NCBI GenBank assembly: GCA_029212365.1 | Contig: JARGOC010000018.1 | Coordinates: forward strand, 1 to 64,000 | DNA from: Roseovarius sp. | Lineage (GTDB): Bacteria > Pseudomonadota > Alphaproteobacteria > Rhodobacterales > Rhodobacteraceae | Direction: 5' to 3' | Length of the DNA stretch: 64,000 nt | Part shown: positions 62,388-64,000 of the stretch, piece after piece | Layout of the letters: each line of letters opens with the position of its first letter | Numbering within the stretch: the first letter of the stretch is position 1 | Notes under the pieces: model-generated | The model's database searches: none | Told to the model about the DNA's origin: nothing | What the model saw: the letters and a program-made list of their open reading frames with translations, nothing else | Translations under genes and position numbers: made by a program

Positions 62388-64000
62388 TTATCCGAATATC
62401 CATGTTGTTATTGTGGTGAGTGCTGCAATCGCCGAAATCGTCCAGCCAAGCCTGAGCATCTCTTGTTTTTGAATTTTGGTGTCCCGAGGTGCGACTGAGA
62501 GCACAGGTTCGAGTGGCGTGATCTCTACGCTGGATGCGGATGCCAGCTCCATCTTGTAGGATAAGAACCAGACCAGAAATATGCCAAGGACCCAGAATGC
62601 AATTGTCCAGGCCCATATGGATGGAAGGCCCACAACCCAGGAGTCATATCCCTCGGTTGGGGGGCCGAATGCTGTGTTGCCAAGAACAACGCCCGGACCA
62701 ACAGCCAGGAAAAACCATGCCAGGGCCGCAGACCATGCTGCGGGTTTGAGGGCCCGGTTTGTGCTCTTTGGTTTCATGTAGCTGCGAAGGAGCCGGCGAA
62801 CATCACCTGCAATCTTTGCATGCCCGCGCCCTTGGGTAATGGCCGAAATCACCAGCACCGCCAAAAGGTTGAAGAACAGCCCCCAACCAGCGGAATGGAT
62901 GGTCCAGGGCCATCTGCCCCATGGCAGATCCAGCCCCAGGAATGCCAGGATACCAATCCCGGCCGTATCGGTCACAAAGACAGCAAATATGCCAATCAAG
63001 GCACCTGCGAGAACGGATTGCCGGGTGATAAACCGGAACCAGCACAGCCCCAGCAGGGCGGGCCAAAGTTGCAGCGCAGACGGTAGAGCGACAGAGCTTA
63101 ACGCGGACACAACAAAGGGCCCAAGAAGGGCCAGAAGGGCGCTGACGAGCAAAACAAGACCAATTACAACGCGGGAAAAAAGGAGTTGGTCCTTCTGTGA
63201 AATCCCCTTGTGGAAATAGGGCTTATAGACATCCTGCACCAACGCATGAGCCGCCGTAAGAGCACTGAACCCCATGACAAGTTGGACGACGGCCAAAATG
63301 CCCAAAGCAATGAGTGACATGAACCAGGGTGAGGTGTCGGCGATGGTTGCCATTACTGTCGCAAGCCAGTGATTGTCTTTGCCGATGCCAACTGCTCCGA
63401 CGAGGACAACGCAGCCCACGATCAAAGCGCCAAAGAAACTCGCAAACACCCATGTTTGCCCGGCAGCAATGCCCTTGGGATTTCGTGTTGATAGTACAAG
63501 CTGCGTCGCCATCGGACTCGCCTGAATTCCCATGAGTGCCAGGGAGGTGCTGAATATCATCACCGCAGTCCATTGCCCGCCAATCGGCGCTTCGATGCCC
63601 AGACCTGCCGTGAACTGGATGACGCCTGCGACTTCAAAAAGGCCTTTAGAGACAGAAGACGGCTGCTGAGCAATCTCTGCCAACTGTTGATTGATCGGCT
63701 CAAACCCGCCCTGCAGGAAAAGTACGAACGCGCCCAAGAGAATAAGCGCCAAGCCAAGCAAGACAGTTTGCAAAACGCTCAGAAAACCGGCGGCGCGCAT
63801 TCCCCCGATAATGAGATAGCCCGCGACAACAAAAGCGATGCCCCAGACAAAATACGGGAACAGGCTCTCATTTCCGGACAGGCTGGCGAGGAGTTTTGCG
63901 ACGCTACGCAGTTGAATGCCTGAGAAGGCAACGGCGATGAGCACTGCTATCAATGCGGCTATCACGCCGATTGCATGCCCGCCAAAATACGCGTTCAGCA
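62388..64000 (-). CDS. Sodium:solute symporter (SSS family), 5' end outside window
   Basis: At least 537 residues of a multi-helix transporter, reading in from the right edge as LNAYFGGHAIGVIAALIAVL. About 11-12 hydrophobic segments are visible, with SGIQLRSVAKLLASLSGNE and FFGALIVGCVVLVGAVGIG, and PALLGLCWFRFITRQSVLAGALIG in the later half. The layout matches SSS permeases of the PutP/ActP type; the start codon is beyond the window. Followed directly by the alcohol dehydrogenase gene. Confidence 0.85.
   Translation of the reverse strand, partial: LNAYFGGHAIGVIAALIAVLIAVAFSGIQLRSVAKLLASLSGNESLFPYFVWGIAFVVAGYLIIGGMRAAGFLSVLQTVLLGLALILLGAFVLFLQGGFEPINQQLAEIAQQPSSVSKGLFEVAGVIQFTAGLGIEAPIGGQWTAVMIFSTSLALMGIQASPMATQLVLSTRNPKGIAAGQTWVFASFFGALIVGCVVLVGAVGIGKDNHWLATVMATIADTSPWFMSLIALGILAVVQLVMGFSALTAAHALVQDVYKPYFHKGISQKDQLLFSRVVIGLVLLVSALLALLGPFVVSALSSVALPSALQLWPALLGLCWFRFITRQSVLAGALIGIFAVFVTDTAGIGILAFLGLDLPWGRWPWTIHSAGWGLFFNLLAVLVISAITQGRGHAKIAGDVRRLLRSYMKPKSTNRALKPAAWSAALAWFFLAVGPGVVLGNTAFGPPTEGYDSWVVGLPSIWAWTIAFWVLGIFLVWFLSYKMELASASSVEITPLEPVLSVAPRDTKIQKQEMLRLGWTISAIAALTTITTWIFG

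Overview
The window reads as chromosome of a marine Rhodobacteraceae (Roseobacter-group) alphaproteobacterium. I infer this from gene content and order: a malyl-CoA lyase of the Rhodobacter Mcl1 type, a DgcN/DgcA D-glutamate pair, a five-enzyme hut pathway beside a TRAP transporter, Mcl1, PolA and PheT sequences of alphaproteobacterial type, and dense genes with many ATGA overlaps. No rRNA, tRNA, CRISPR array or intact insertion sequence was seen. Coordinates come from reading frames; where the longest frame lacked a ribosome binding site I moved the start to an ATG that has one.

1-18.1 kb is a catabolic island for an unidentified carboxylic acid. A long leftward operon (start near 9.5 kb) carries an SDR, a LivG-type ATPase, a long acyl-CoA ligase placed inside the ABC transporter genes, LivH and LivM permeases, LivF, the binding protein, two crotonases and the start of etfB. 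Next to it lie a second leftward set (SCP-x-like thiolase, SDR, class III CoA-transferase) and a rightward set (second acyl-CoA ligase, a small ORF, SDR, crotonase, two hotdog thioesterases). The three promoter regions share a CTAAC-N4-GTTAG inverted repeat, so they look like one regulon. Import, CoA activation and beta-oxidation-like chemistry follow; the substrate is not identifiable here.

18.3-35.2 kb holds a TetR-controlled RND efflux pair, DNA polymerase I, a CHCC zinc-finger protein, an ABC ATPase without permease, a HIT protein, a branching glycosyltransferase divergent from a sulfotransferase, an operon of a secreted helical protein, endonuclease III and a PfkB kinase, and an AraC/Ogt DNA-repair fusion.

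35.3-41.4 kb has an OmpA lipoprotein and a four-gene lipid module (PlsC-like, CdsA-like, small membrane protein, CDP-alcohol phosphatidyltransferase with altered metal motif), then a TetR/double-cupin pair with the operator touching the start codon, and mcl1.

41.4-56.4 kb is amino-acid catabolism: an MFS protein, dgcN-dgcA-D-amino-acid transaminase, a DksA-like protein behind an FNR-type box, hutF divergent from hutIHGU across a 24-bp operator, and a three-gene TRAP transporter.

56.4-64 kb has mscL, a YtoQ protein, a decayed methyltransferase, a GNAT, pheT, an IS3 transposase scrap, an iron alcohol dehydrogenase and an SSS symporter cut by the window end. Two families of intergenic repeats were found: a 113-bp element in two inverted copies (36.0 and 43.9 kb) and a REP-like palindrome in two copies (44.0 and 54.3 kb).
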